DNA from: Verticillium longisporum
Lineage: Eukaryota > Ascomycota > Sordariomycetes > Glomerellales > Plectosphaerellaceae
Assembly (NCBI GenBank): GCA_019188255.1
Contig: JAETXT010000011.1
Location: 1,178,001-1,242,000, forward strand
DNA length: 64,000 nt
Direction: 5' to 3'
The position numbers and the translations under genes were made by a program. This document shows, one piece after another, positions 15,863-27,477 of this stretch (its first letter is position 1; the number at the start of each line of letters is the position of its first letter). A model generated the notes under the pieces. It was not told where the DNA came from and did not search any database. It worked only from the letters and a program-made list of their open reading frames with translations.

Positions 15863-18800
15863 ATGTCCACCCAAAACCTCTCCCTGCAAAGCCTGCCGTC
15901 ACAACCCATGTTGCCTCTAGTTCAGGTGCACCATAAGGTGCATCCACAATCAAACCACCAAGCAGTCCCCTCGCATTACAGCCGCCACAATCCGAGCAGC
16001 CTCTCGGGCGACCAGCTTCCGCAGATATTAAGAGACCCCATATCTTTTCAGTCTTCGAAAGAACTCGCAAAAGCCATTCCCATTCGAAACTTGCAGCCCG
16101 GCCATCCTATCTACCATCGCACAGCCAGACTCTCGCTCCCATCCTACGTCGCTGATCAGAATGAATACCAGCTAAGACGCAAGACTCCAAACGGGACCTT
16201 GCATGCCGGCTACGATGGCTCTCCAACTCAGCTTGCCCAAGGCCCTCCACCATTGAAGCATATGATACTATCAGCTCCGCCGGCTGCTTCGGTATCCTCC
16301 CGGCCGCAAATGGGTCACAGTATATACTCCGCTTATCCGTCGAGCCTGCGCGCGAATGGGCTTACTTCACAAGTGTGCGACAGTCACACTTTCGATGCCG
16401 TACAGCCGACTTCTATCACACAATGCCCACGATCTTCTCTGCACGATTTCCAACAACAGAGGCGCTACTCGGCCGATCCTAGCACACCGCGCTTTCACGG
16501 AGCCATATATGATATCAGTAATGGACCGGAACGGTGGCCAACTTGGTATAGTGCTCAGCCACAACCTCCGTACGACACCTTGACCGCCAGAGCTGGCTGT
16601 CCGGGTGCGCCCCATGCCTTCGATCATATAGACAGCCGTCCAGCTCGCAGCCAACGCCGAGACTTTGGATCTACGCCGCCTCGCAATGATCTTGGATGTC
16701 CACCATCCTTGTTGCAGACGTCATATCCTGCTGTGGAGTTTCTGGCTATAGGATCCAATTCTTTCCAGCCTGATATGTCCACGGCCCCTCATTTCAGAGA
16801 GAAGACACTGACTCAGGCATATCGTGCTTACATGGATTTGCTCACGCAACTTCATCATATGCGGAAGGCTGGCCCTTCGTCTCTGAGCTCTAGCGCGCTG
16901 TCAAAACTGCTTGTCTATCCAAAGCCATCGAAGCCAACGCCTTGGGACCCCAACATAGCTCTAAGGGGGCCAGCCCACGCCACCGAGGTATCGTTCACGA
17001 ATACGAGAACGAGGGCGACGCGGTTTCCACCTGCGGACATGACGTTCGTCGGTACACCTCCGGTTGAGTGGGATGCCGGTCCTAAGCATGCCCCTGTCGT
17101 TCCAACAGCCATGATGCCATGCCATGCTTTGCCTATGGAGATACACAAGGGCTCGCCATCGTCAAGCGCGAAAGCTTCATTAGAGACTCTGACACACCTC
17201 TGTGAACAAAGCGATTGGAAATGGATAGACGGGATGATGCTTGGAGGGTGTCTACTTTATGGGCTTGATCGCTTCGAAGATGCCTCGGACTGGTTCAGTC
17301 GAATCATTGAGCTTAACGCCAAGTGTGTACATCGCTACTGAAAGATTGCATTCGCATGGCGCTAACTTTTCGGCAGCAATGTAGAGGCTATGTCGAACAA
17401 GGCAGCGACGCTCTTCTGCCTGAACCGACAGGAAGAAGCCGAAAAGCTTTGGCTCGAAGCTATCAGAATACGCCCGCAGTTTATAGAGGCTGCTGAACAC
17501 CTCGTTGGCTTGCTTTACAAGAAGCGAGGTCGGGAAGCTGTAAGGATCATCGACTTCGTCCAGCGGTCCTTGAAGCTGCCGGGCGTCACAAGCCATTCAA
17601 GAGAACTCGATTCGAAATTGGCAAGAAACTCTGAATCCAGCGACAGCCAGACCCGAACATCTTCCCTCCCGTTGTCTGAGAATGCAGACGGAAAGTCGTC
17701 AGGGTTTGGATCCAGCGGTTATGCCATCCCAGCAGCCGAGAACGGTCGGATGCTTGCCCTCGTGCACGCCAAGGGCACTATGCTGTATAGTCTCAAAGAA
17801 GTTGACAGGGCATCGCAATCCTTCGAGGAAGCAGTCTTAATTAGTGCTGGGCGGCAATTTGCATGCGTCCGGGACCTAGTGCTTAGAGTCCAGTCAGTCC
17901 TCTCCCATGATCAATGGGCGCCAGCAACACAAGGCATCCCGAACACGGACACTTTGCCTCCTCTTCTTTTACCACCCGAGAGAGCACGAAATACTGCCGG
18001 TCTTGTTTTCCCCGGGCGCGGCAAGTTGCCAGGCCTTGTTTGTGTACCAAATGGAGGTCCAAGGCGGGCAGCTATACAAACAACAAGCAACTCACTGTTG
18101 TCGCTTGCCAAGATCTACCAGGACACCATGTCAAGCGCAGCGGGTAGTTCGGTGCTTAACCAGCGTCCCTCCGGCATTAACGACATCCTCGCACTCTACT
18201 ATTTGTCTCTTTCTTTGCAAGAAAGCCCTTCAACGGCAAACAATGTCGGCATCCTTCTTGCCAGTGTGCAACAAGCCCCCAGCGCGACCTCGCAATTCAT
18301 GATATCGAATAGACTGCAAGCGTCGGGCATACCCGGTATCTTGCCGGGGAGTGGCCTCGCGCTTGCCCTGTCCTACTACAATTACGGTCTGTCATTAGAT
18401 CCAAAACATGTTCATCTCCACACCAATCTTGGAAGTCTGCTTAAGGATATCGGCCAGTTGGATTTGGCTATCCAGATGTACGAACAAGCTGTCTCGTGCG
18501 ATGGTAAATTTGACATCGCCCTGACAAACTTGGCCAATGCCGTCAAGGATCGAGGCCGCACTAGCGATGCCATCGCATACTACAAGCGGGCAGTACTTTC
18601 GAATCCCGACTTCGCAGAAGCTGTGTGTGGATTATTCACGGCACTGAATTCGGTGTGTGACTGGAGAGGACGGGGAGGCTTGTTGTTGCCCGAAAATGAA
18701 TACGATCGATGGCATGTTGACGATGACGGTATGCTCGTGGATGCTGCGGTCCAGCGTCAAGCGAGTGGCCTAACAAAGAAAGTGGTCGACATTGTGCGAA

Positions 18801-20681
18801 GGCAACTCGAGGAGGCATCGACCTGGGGTGTCGGTGCGCTTCCAGAAGAATATCTTACAATCTTCGTTTCACAGTTGCAGCATGCGCGAGCCTTTGCTGC
18901 AGACGACGCATTCGCAATTACTTCTGGTCTTCGATCATGGTCTCGAAACCATTGGGAAGGCTCGCGCATTCTGCGCTTTGTCGAGCGGTCTACAAAAGCG
19001 GTCATGCGACGGTGGTATTGCGACACATATATCCTCGATCTGACAACCAGATCAACTTACAACCGGCCGCTGTTGCCGCCTGCTCTTACGGTTCCGTCCG
19101 CACCGACCGTTCTCCCATTTCACACATTTACATGTCCCTTGACCGCCCAAGATGTACGCATGATATCGCAGCGCAATGCGTTGAGAATCTCATGCTCGAC
19201 ATTACGGGCGCCCTGGCTGCCACGCTCTGTCTATCGACCCCCTCCTCCACCATCGCCTCAACTCAACGTTGGTTATGTTTCGTCTGACTTCAATAACCAT
19301 CCCCTTGCTCACCTGTAAGTTTGTCGCCCGTAACATTGTCGTTTACAGAGTTCTTGCGTCTTTCTGACCAAATGCTTCGCTAGCATGCAATCTGTGTTTG
19401 GCTTCCATGAAAAAAACAAAGTCAAAGCCTACTGCTACGCAACGACTGCAAGTGATGGCTCAGTCCACCGTCTGCAGATTGAGCGCGAGGCACCTGTTTT
19501 CCGAGATGCAAGCAGCTGGCCGTCGGATCGCATCGTTCAACAGATTGTGACAGATGAAATCCACATACTCGTTAATCTGAACGGGTATACTAGAGGTGCT
19601 CGGAACGAGATATTCGCCGCGAGGCCAGCTCCCATCCAGATGTCTTTCATGGGCTTCGCTGGAACATTGGGGGCAGAGTGGTGTGATTACATTCTAGCGG
19701 ACACAACCGCGATCCCGCCCAGCACCCTCCGCCCATGGAGGGGAAATCTTCATGTTCCAGATGTATTTCAAGATCAGACCGAAGAAGCGACTGGCGACTG
19801 GATTTACTCCGAAAACGTCATATTTTGTCGCGACACCTTTTTCTGCTGCGACCACGCCCAATCTTGTAGTCCGGAAGAGCGTCAGTTGTCATGGGAAGCC
19901 GAACAACGCCGTCGATGGCAAATGCGCAAGGAACTTTTCCCCAGTTTTTCGGACGACACCGTCATCTTGGGCAATTTCAATCAGCTTTACAAGGTGCGAG
20001 CACCGAAAGACGCTACGTTAGAAAGGAAAACACTGACAACGGCGACAGATTGATCCAAGCACTTTCCGCTCCTGGCTACGCATCCTTTCTCGTGTGCCCA
20101 AAGCGGTGCTCTGGTTGCTCCGCTTCCCTGAACTTGGCGAGACAAATCTCAAGAGGACGGCAAAGGCATGGGCTGGGGCAGAAGTAGCCAGCCGCATCAT
20201 CTTTACAGATGTTGCGCCCAAACATCTTCATATTTCTCGAGCCAGAGTATGCGACCTCTTCCTCGACACACCAGAGTGCAACGCCCACACGACAGCAGCC
20301 GATGTGTTATGGTCAAGCACTCCACTCTTGACATTTCCGCGCTACTCATTTAAGATGTGCTCTCGGATGGCCGCCTCCATCCTAAAGGGAGCCCTACCCA
20401 AGGGTCCCGAAGGGCAACGCGCAGCTCAAGAGCTGATAGCATCGAGCGACGAAGAATATGAATCATTGGCGATACGGTTGGCCAGCAGTCTGGCGTACCA
20501 CGGAGGTAAAGAGTATGGCGAAGGAGCGGGCCGCTTGGCTGAATTACGATACCTTCTGTGGCGGAGCAAATGGAGTTGTGCCCTTTTTGATACCCGAAGG
20601 TGGGTGGCCGACCTTGAATTGGCTTACCAGGAGGCGTGGCGAAGATGGGTCGCCGGTGAGGATGGTGATATCTATCTGTAG
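15863..20681 (+). CDS. O-GlcNAc transferase-like GT41 protein with TPRs
   Basis: A glycosyltransferase family 41 enzyme, which would transfer a sugar from a nucleotide donor to Ser/Thr of nuclear and cytosolic proteins. Exons by eye: 15863-17322, 17377-19314, 19384-19993, 20049-20681, giving 1,546 residues. Roughly the first 400 residues are Pro/Ser/Gln-rich and low complexity. Tetratricopeptide repeats lie around 435-570 and 810-920. The catalytic half starts near residue 1120 and keeps the hallmarks of human OGT: NNHPLAHLMQ (histidine of the HPxxHLMQ box), NGYTRGARNEIFAARPAPIQ, FNQLYKID (catalytic lysine, split by the third intron) and HTTAADVLWSSTPLLTFP (donor loop). The donor, UDP-GlcNAc or GDP-fucose, cannot be settled by eye. 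The first 5' splice site (GTGTGT) is weak. Confidence 0.9.
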
Positions 20682-23600
20682 AGCTTCACCAACTGAGTAC
20701 GACTTGGGCAAGGGACATTCATTTCTTGGACGTCGAGTATATTCTGCTCGAATAGGCCATGGGAGACAAGACTGCGTACCTTGTGCTCAAGGAAGCGTGC
20801 GTGCATTTCCTGTTTTTCGGGCTCGTGTCGCGGTGACTTCTTTTTCTCCTTTGTGTCCGTTGTCTTTTTGTATTTCTTCCACATGTATAATACCCCGGAC
20901 CCTCTTTCCTCACGTTTGTGAGAGGTGAGATCCCAGCGATGCCGCGAATCTACGCTAGCAGACTCGAGCTTCTCCGAAAGAATCTCTATGGTCATGACAT
21001 TGGTAGCCGACTTAACTGCAAATACCATTCTGGCCACATCGCACAGTTGTGGGTCCGAGACCAGTCCAAGACACGAGTCATGCGGCACGAGTCGACTTGC
21101 GGAGGACCAAGGGGAAGACACGAGACAGGCGACGGGGTCTAGACTCGAGCTCGACCCAGGAGAATGGCACAGAACAACGGCTCGTACGAGAGCCAATAGC
21201 GCGTGCAGGTGGGACGACTGGCTCGACATACGCACGTTGACCGTCGCAGTGTGCCAGTCCAACGCGGTCACAGTTCCTGGATGGCCAACTTCCGGGATGC
21301 TCCATTACGGCGGCAAGTCGCTGCATTGGTGTGAGGGGTGGCCACGCTCAGCTGGCGCTCTGTCGCGTGGCGCGGCTGGAACTAGGGGCGGACCCAAACA
21401 GCTGGGCCTGGGCTACCTGCGTGACGGTACGGTCTTTCATTCAGACCCCTTTCCCGTCAGGTTCGCGAAACTTCTCCGAGATGGGTCTAGTTAAGATTTG
21501 GATCGAGCCATTTGGACTTCCACTGCAGATGCCTAGCAATGTAGGGTGTGGCGTAGTGGATAGTTGGAAAGCAAGTGGGGGGAGTTGGCTGAGGGGAGCT
21601 GTATTGGTGTGCTAACCTAGGTGGCTAAGGCCCAGCTGCACTAGCAGACGTTGCTTTTTCTGGTGGCGGTTGACGGGACCGAAACGTAGAGTGGGTCCCG
21701 AACGTTCTCGGGCACTCCAGTGACAGTGTATTGTCGCTGTGCGTCGGCTTGGCTGCTACGAGAACCGTTGGCAATCCACCCGTCCATCAGCCGTACTATG
21801 TGTTCGGTGTGGCACAGAAGATAATGGTCCCCCAATCTCAGCATTCATGCTGGCTCAGTATCTCAGGCCAATATGTTTTCTTTCCTTCTTACAGGTGGCG
21901 GTCGCACCGAGCACCCCATCGAACCGACTCTGTCGAGAGCAACTGCTTTCCAGTACGCAAACAGAAATACTGATGACTGTGGTGGATGAAGCGGATGGAC
22001 CACAGTCAAAGGCGAACATGTGTAAGAGTTAAGGTAGGCCGTGGGCCACCCATAGGGGCCGCCTCAATGCAATATGACCAGGGCTTGCACACAACGTTGA
22101 GCGCGTGGTATGGATGAACCTTAAGGCATCTTGTTGCACTGCATGCTGGGTCCGTAAGTCCCAGCTGGCTGGCTCGCGAAGCCTCCCGTCGGGCGATCAG
22201 CGCACGCGGGACAGGGGCCGCGAGCGGGGACCTTCCCTGCCATCGCGGCCTTCAGTCTGAGATCACACCTCACCCAAGAGCCTTGGACACTCAAGGCCAT
22301 TTGGGGCAGCTCGTCAGCTGAGGCCCAGACACAGCATTAGTGTGGTAGGGCAAGGGATGGACTCTACTGAAAACGTATCATGTTGACAAGAATGCAATGT
22401 TCGTGAGACAGCAGACAAAGTAAACGAGACGGTTGAGAAGGCGTAATCATGTTGATGGGAAACCATCAGCCGCGTAGGGCAAAGCGACTGGACAACAGTT
22501 AATTGTATGGTTTCAGGTGTCCGCCCGCAAAGTTCCCTCGTCATGCACAGTACTTCGAGATAAAGCCGGTCAGTCAACTCAGCAAACCGGTACCTAGTCA
22601 CACGATGGTGCTTCGAATGTGGGAGTGATGCCCCCTATCTCTGCCTGTCGCAGTTCCTGGTCCGCCCGGTACTAATCGCCATCCAACAGGCTGGTGTGAA
22701 GTACGAATGCAGGAAATGGGGCCCTGGCCAGACCAAGGGGCCAAGCGCGGCGCTGAAAACGCTCGGTCCAGCAATAGTCGATCGGGGGCCCCACCCGCAC
22801 TCGTTGAGTTCATCGTTCACCAACTGTCCACTCAACCGGTACCGTCCATCATCCCTCGTGTACCCCTGCCGCTCCCAGCTTGTCATCGGTCATCGCTCGG
22901 TTTCTTCTGTATTGGGTACTAGAACCGAGAGAAGTAGTGGGTTGTCGTCACTACGCCTTCGCATTTGTGTCGCGAGTCCATCGCACTGTTGGCAGTACCA
23001 GCGGCTGATCCTCTCTCTAGATCGATCGAGGTACATCCTTCCGAATGTTATCATGTTGCCAGATGGGGCGCAGACAGGCCTGACAGCATCAATGCCGAAA
23101 TATCGCCCAAGCTGGAGTACTCCATCGTTCTCAAGGCTAACTGCCCTTGCAATACGCATTGCCAGATCACTCTGTCAACCCCCCATGATCGCTGCAACCG
23201 CTAGCTGTCTTGTGGGCGTTGCCGGGATTCTCAGCTTGTCAATGGCGGTCGCACCCCTGGCCTAGCAATGCTACAGCTCCAGCCCCTGCATTCTGGTGTC
23301 CCGAAGCGAATCGAACCAAACCCACCGAGATGAATTGCCGATAGATGCGACTGGAGCAGAAAATGGGAAGTGGTCAAAGTCATCTAGCTCGATATGTCCG
23401 GTCGCGCGAATAGACAGGTAGGGGCGAATCACGATTCCATGTCGCCTGAACCAACACTTTGCTTCTTCACTCACAAGGTGGCCCCTGGACCGATTCCACG
23501 CGTGAAGATGCAAACAAACCGGGGAGCGGGGCAGGATATGGCCTGTAACATGGGTCCCTGGCAGCGATCTGCAAGTAGCCCATCAGTAACTCGATCCTGG

Positions 23601-24868
23601 GAACGAAATGGCCGTTGCGAACGATCACTTGGCACGACGTAACACCCGTCAATTCACCTGTTCTGTCATTTGCTTGGTAGGTCTTAACGGATTAGGACGA
23701 AGAGAGAAAAAAACAGGCTGGTGGGCAGGCGTGCCGAGTCAGTAGCATTCCCACGCCATCCCAATTTACATGCCGCACCGCAAGGACCTGGTCACGGATG
23801 AATGAACAAACAGTCTGGAAGCCTGGACACACACACACAATTGAGACCTCTGCGCCATGCGCCACGCAGCCGACCCCCAAGCGACTAGGGCTACCCCGGT
23901 CGCTATCTATGCCGCCAGCAGAACTTTCCTGCCTGGTGCGCTCTGTCTCGTCACCCCCGGTCAAGTCTGGCATGGGCAGTCCTCGCGGCTCGAGCCTCAA
24001 GCCTCAATACCGCAAGCCTCTCTCAGACCACTTATTCCGGGCTAGCACTACCTCGGACATGGTGCATGTAGCCCAATTCGGCGGTAGTAGAGATCTCTCT
24101 GATGGGGCCATCTCCATGGCGCCTGCCGTGGACGCACCCCCCTTCTCCCCCACCTCTTTGGTCCCCCCTTCCGGAACCCCGCCTCTGTTTCCATCAACAG
24201 CGCCGCGTCCATGAATGGCTGGAAGCGCTTGGTCTCGATGCATGCTGCTCATCGGGAGTTGCGGACTCGATACACTGAGGGACTGTGTAGGTTTACAAAA
24301 ACTCCCACCCTCCTCCTTTACTCCAAATCTCCTACCTCGCCACGCCTCCGCCTTGATTTTGATAAGCACCACATCTGAACAGACGATATCACTGAGCCGT
24401 CTGTCTATTGTTTTTTTTCTAGCAACTCGACGCCGGCGATACTCCCTACCTGGCCTACCTTAACCCAGTTCTCTCGACCACTCAGTCAACCCAGTCACAA
24501 CAACATTGGACTCGATCAATCCTTGACTTGGCTGACTGCTTCATCTTCTGGCGCTGTGTCCGGATCCACCCCTACCAAGGTTACCCCGAAGTTGCTCTCC
24601 TCCAACATTGCGACTCCCACTTCATCCCGCTGCCCTGCAGACTTGAACCCAATTGCGTACCCGACTCCTCTTGGAGCAAGTCAAAGAGCTGCTTAGTCCA
24701 GCCCTACAGGATCATTATCACAATTCAGACACAGAGTTGAACGGGTCTGCCATTCAAATCCCATCATTCGAATAATCTGCCAGCTCGTCAGGTTACACGA
24801 TCACTTCGCCATACTCGACTTCACGGATCTCGATCACTCATCCTCGAGAGCCGCCTTCGTGTATAACC
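20682..24868. other. 4.2-kb gene-poor region, probable flbD leader in part
   Basis: No reading frame here has convincing protein character on either strand. The last 0.6-1 kb before the Myb gene is pyrimidine-rich, with a strong intron-like 3' end (a T8 run followed by CTAG near 24411-24422) and a possible 5' site GTAGGT near 24286, so a leader intron is plausible. Several small ATG-started frames occur in this leader, for example 24528-24740. Long leaders with upstream frames are common for fungal developmental regulators, and this would fit. Non-coding transcription elsewhere in the stretch cannot be judged. Confidence 0.45.
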
Positions 24869-25783
24869 ATGGCGCAAAGGAGAGGTCCATGGTCCCAACA
24901 CGAGGATGCATGTCTGATGCAGCTCGTTAGTGAGCAGGGTCCTCTTAACTGGGTTCGAATTGCACAAACCCTAGGCACCAGGACACCCAAGCAGTGCAGA
25001 GAACGCTTTCACCAGAATTTGAAGCCAACCCTCAACCACGAGCCCATCACAGCCGAGGAGGGCGTACAGATTGAAATTCTTGTCAATGAGCTCGGCAAAC
25101 GGTGGGCAGAAATCGCTCGAAGACTTTCCGGAAGAAGCGACAACGCAGTAAAGAACTGGTGGAATGGGAACCAAAACCGTCGGAGACGCCATGACCGCAG
25201 AAGAGGCACACACCCTCGACCCAGCTATGAAGACGGCCGATATTCTTCACCAAGGCCCTATCAACATCGCCCCTCTCTCACGCTTCACCCAGGGCCTAGT
25301 TCAATGCAACATCCTTCTACTACTCAATATCTATCTTCGCCAACATCACCTGCCCACAGCTCTGGGAACTACTCACGCCACCAGCATCGCTCATCTCTTC
25401 CTTCACCAAGCTCGACAGCCTCGCCGAGGAGCGACGCACTCGATGGCGATAACACTGCACTGTCAGATTCGGGATCAAGCTACACGACATCGCCTCGCGA
25501 ACACTACACACGCGTCTCCCCACCGGTACAACTACCACCTCTCCGAACTGCCGTTACGTATGACTCACTGCCCCGCTCCCTGCCGGGTGTTGGCTCGCTG
25601 CTTCACACAGCCGGGGAGAGCAGAGATGCCACCATTGCTCGCACATACCTGCCAGCGCGTTCTTCTCATTTGCCTACAGCACCATGTTCCCCAACAGAGG
25701 ATCACCGTTCGTCCAGAAGATTCTTTGGCACGGTCGAAGACAGGGACTCACGGATGACTGTGGATCAGCTTGTCAACCGTTAA
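24869..25783 (+). CDS. flbD: FlbD-type R2R3 Myb transcription factor
   Basis: A single-exon gene for a 304-residue nuclear DNA-binding protein. Two Myb repeats occupy about residues 5-104: R2 with GPWSQHEDACLMQLV, NWVRIAQTL and PKQCRERFHQNLKP, and R3 with EEGVQIEILVNELGKRWAEI and SDNAVKNWWNG. The stretch CRERFHQNLKPTLNHEPI is characteristic of Aspergillus FlbD and Neurospora RCA-1, activators of asexual sporulation. The rest is low-complexity Ser/Pro/His-rich sequence, as in relatives of similar length. The start follows a leader rich in pyrimidines and has an acceptable Kozak context (ACCATGG). A role in conidiation is inferred from the family only. Confidence 0.88.
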   Translation: MAQRRGPWSQHEDACLMQLVSEQGPLNWVRIAQTLGTRTPKQCRERFHQNLKPTLNHEPITAEEGVQIEILVNELGKRWAEIARRLSGRSDNAVKNWWNGNQNRRRRHDRRRGTHPRPSYEDGRYSSPRPYQHRPSLTLHPGPSSMQHPSTTQYLSSPTSPAHSSGNYSRHQHRSSLPSPSSTASPRSDALDGDNTALSDSGSSYTTSPREHYTRVSPPVQLPPLRTAVTYDSLPRSLPGVGSLLHTAGESRDATIARTYLPARSSHLPTAPCSPTEDHRSSRRFFGTVEDRDSRMTVDQLVNR

Positions 25784-27477
25784 GTTCTGTTGACGCTAGT
25801 CGATCAGTGGCTTTCCGTTGGGTATGTGTTGGATATGCGAGAGTATGTTCATAGTCGCAGGCGGCGCGCAATTTTGTTTTAAGGATACCCCTTTCGTGGC
25901 ATCGATGGCCAGTTGGCGCGACTGCTCACGGAGAGCAAGGTCAGTCCGCATGGAATGCAAAGGTAGACGGCAGCTCAAGGATGTACACGATGTTGGACAA
26001 CGAACGATAGAGTTCGTTGCCGTACTGGCGAGACACTCCTGGCGTTGCCAGAGGTTGCATAAAATCAGGCAGATGCCGAATAGACGAGTGATTACAAGCG
26101 TCGCAGGTTCAACACTTGCTCATGCTCCTCAGTTGGGCTGAACGCAAGCTACAGCGCAACAGAATAGACGTTGTGCGAGCCATTTGTGGTTTGACGTGAA
26201 GTAGCAAGAAGGTTCGGTAGCCTCTGAAGATGGTGAATGGTGCAATCCAAAAGCCCACCTGTTGCAGCATATGATGTATTGGACTGTTTGGATTCTGCTG
26301 CATCGATACCTAAGGTTGTGTCGGGCACAGGGCTGAAAACAGACTACGTTGTGCTGCAGGACGTATCTTGGGTTTGGCTGGGTCTAGAGTCTAGACCACG
26401 AAGCGCAGCGGTTTCGCCGTGAATGACGCGTTTGTCGTGATGACACAAGGATGGACCGATTAGCCCAGCCGATCTTTCTCGGGCATAACAAGACAGGCAG
26501 CTGCGAGGTAAAAATGTGGGGGTGGGGGTTATTGTTCCGGTGATGGCTCGTCACCATGGCGCTCCGACGCATCTGCTTGTTTCAGTTACACACATGAGGG
26601 ATAGAATAAGTTTTTGGTACGAATCGCGCAGCCTAACCTACCCTCCAGATTCAAGGCTTCCCCTTGTCTGTTGCAGTTCAACACTGTCAAGTATGGGTTC
26701 AGATGCTTATGTTGTCTACCGCGTCTGGCATCGAACTGTGGAGCCCCCAATACTTTAGAAACTTCCGTCTTCGGTGCCTGTGCTTGCCTTACCCGTTCCA
26801 ACTGCAAGCAAAGGGAGAGATAATAAGTAGAAACGAATGCAGGACTTGCACAGGACGACCACAGTGGCTTTGACCATGGCAGTGCCGTAGCTCTCCTTAC
26901 TTTCGTTGCATGCTCCACTTACGGTGCATGACAGCATCGGTATATCTACTGGTCTCGTGCTAGGACTGGCAGCCCCCGTCGACTGTTCCGTTGGGCGGCA
27001 GCAGCATAGACACTATCGGCCAAAAATTTATCCTCCTTATTCTACTCGTCGATGCAACAAGTCACGAAGAACGATGGCTGGCAATCTCGGTGAGCTATAA
27101 GCGACGGAAGCTGCCCGAAGACGAGTGCCACCCTACTTGAACCTTCTCTACGCCACTTCGCACCTCCGCTGGCATGTTGGATTTTTGCTGAATTGGCGTT
27201 TGAAATGCGGATGCTCAGTTATTGAACGTCACAGCTTCCGACCATCGATACTTCTCCACAAGTCTCGGGGGTCAACATCATGCCCCCATTCGTGTAACGA
27301 TAACTCGGTTGGCTTATTTTTAAAGCGTTGGCTGCTGGCAGAGTTCATCGCCTCCTTCCAACCAGACCGACCCCCAGCCCCGCAATGACCAGCGCTAGGC
27401 TTTTACCTAGATGCTGTTTGACAACCAAATTAGCCGAAGTCAGATACCGTCTATTGTTTGCTTGTGCCCAAGACCGA
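25784..27477. other. Intergenic region between two convergent genes
   Basis: About 1.7 kb lying 3' of both the plus-strand Myb gene and the minus-strand gene at 27478-29235. Only short frames without family resemblance are present. I see no RNA gene or repeat here. Confidence 0.45.

Noticed and set aside
20672..21271. A 199-codon minus-strand open frame after the GT41 gene.
   Set aside because: Low-complexity, no family resemblance, overlaps the 3' flank of the GT41 gene; most likely chance.
22696..23265. A 189-codon plus-strand open frame in the flbD upstream region.
   Set aside because: Composition is not protein-like, other strand and frames are equally open, and no motif is recognisable.
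23250..23350. GGTTCGATTC-like T-loop sequence on the minus strand, possible tRNA.
   Set aside because: The flanking bases do not form the T stem, anticodon arm or acceptor stem.
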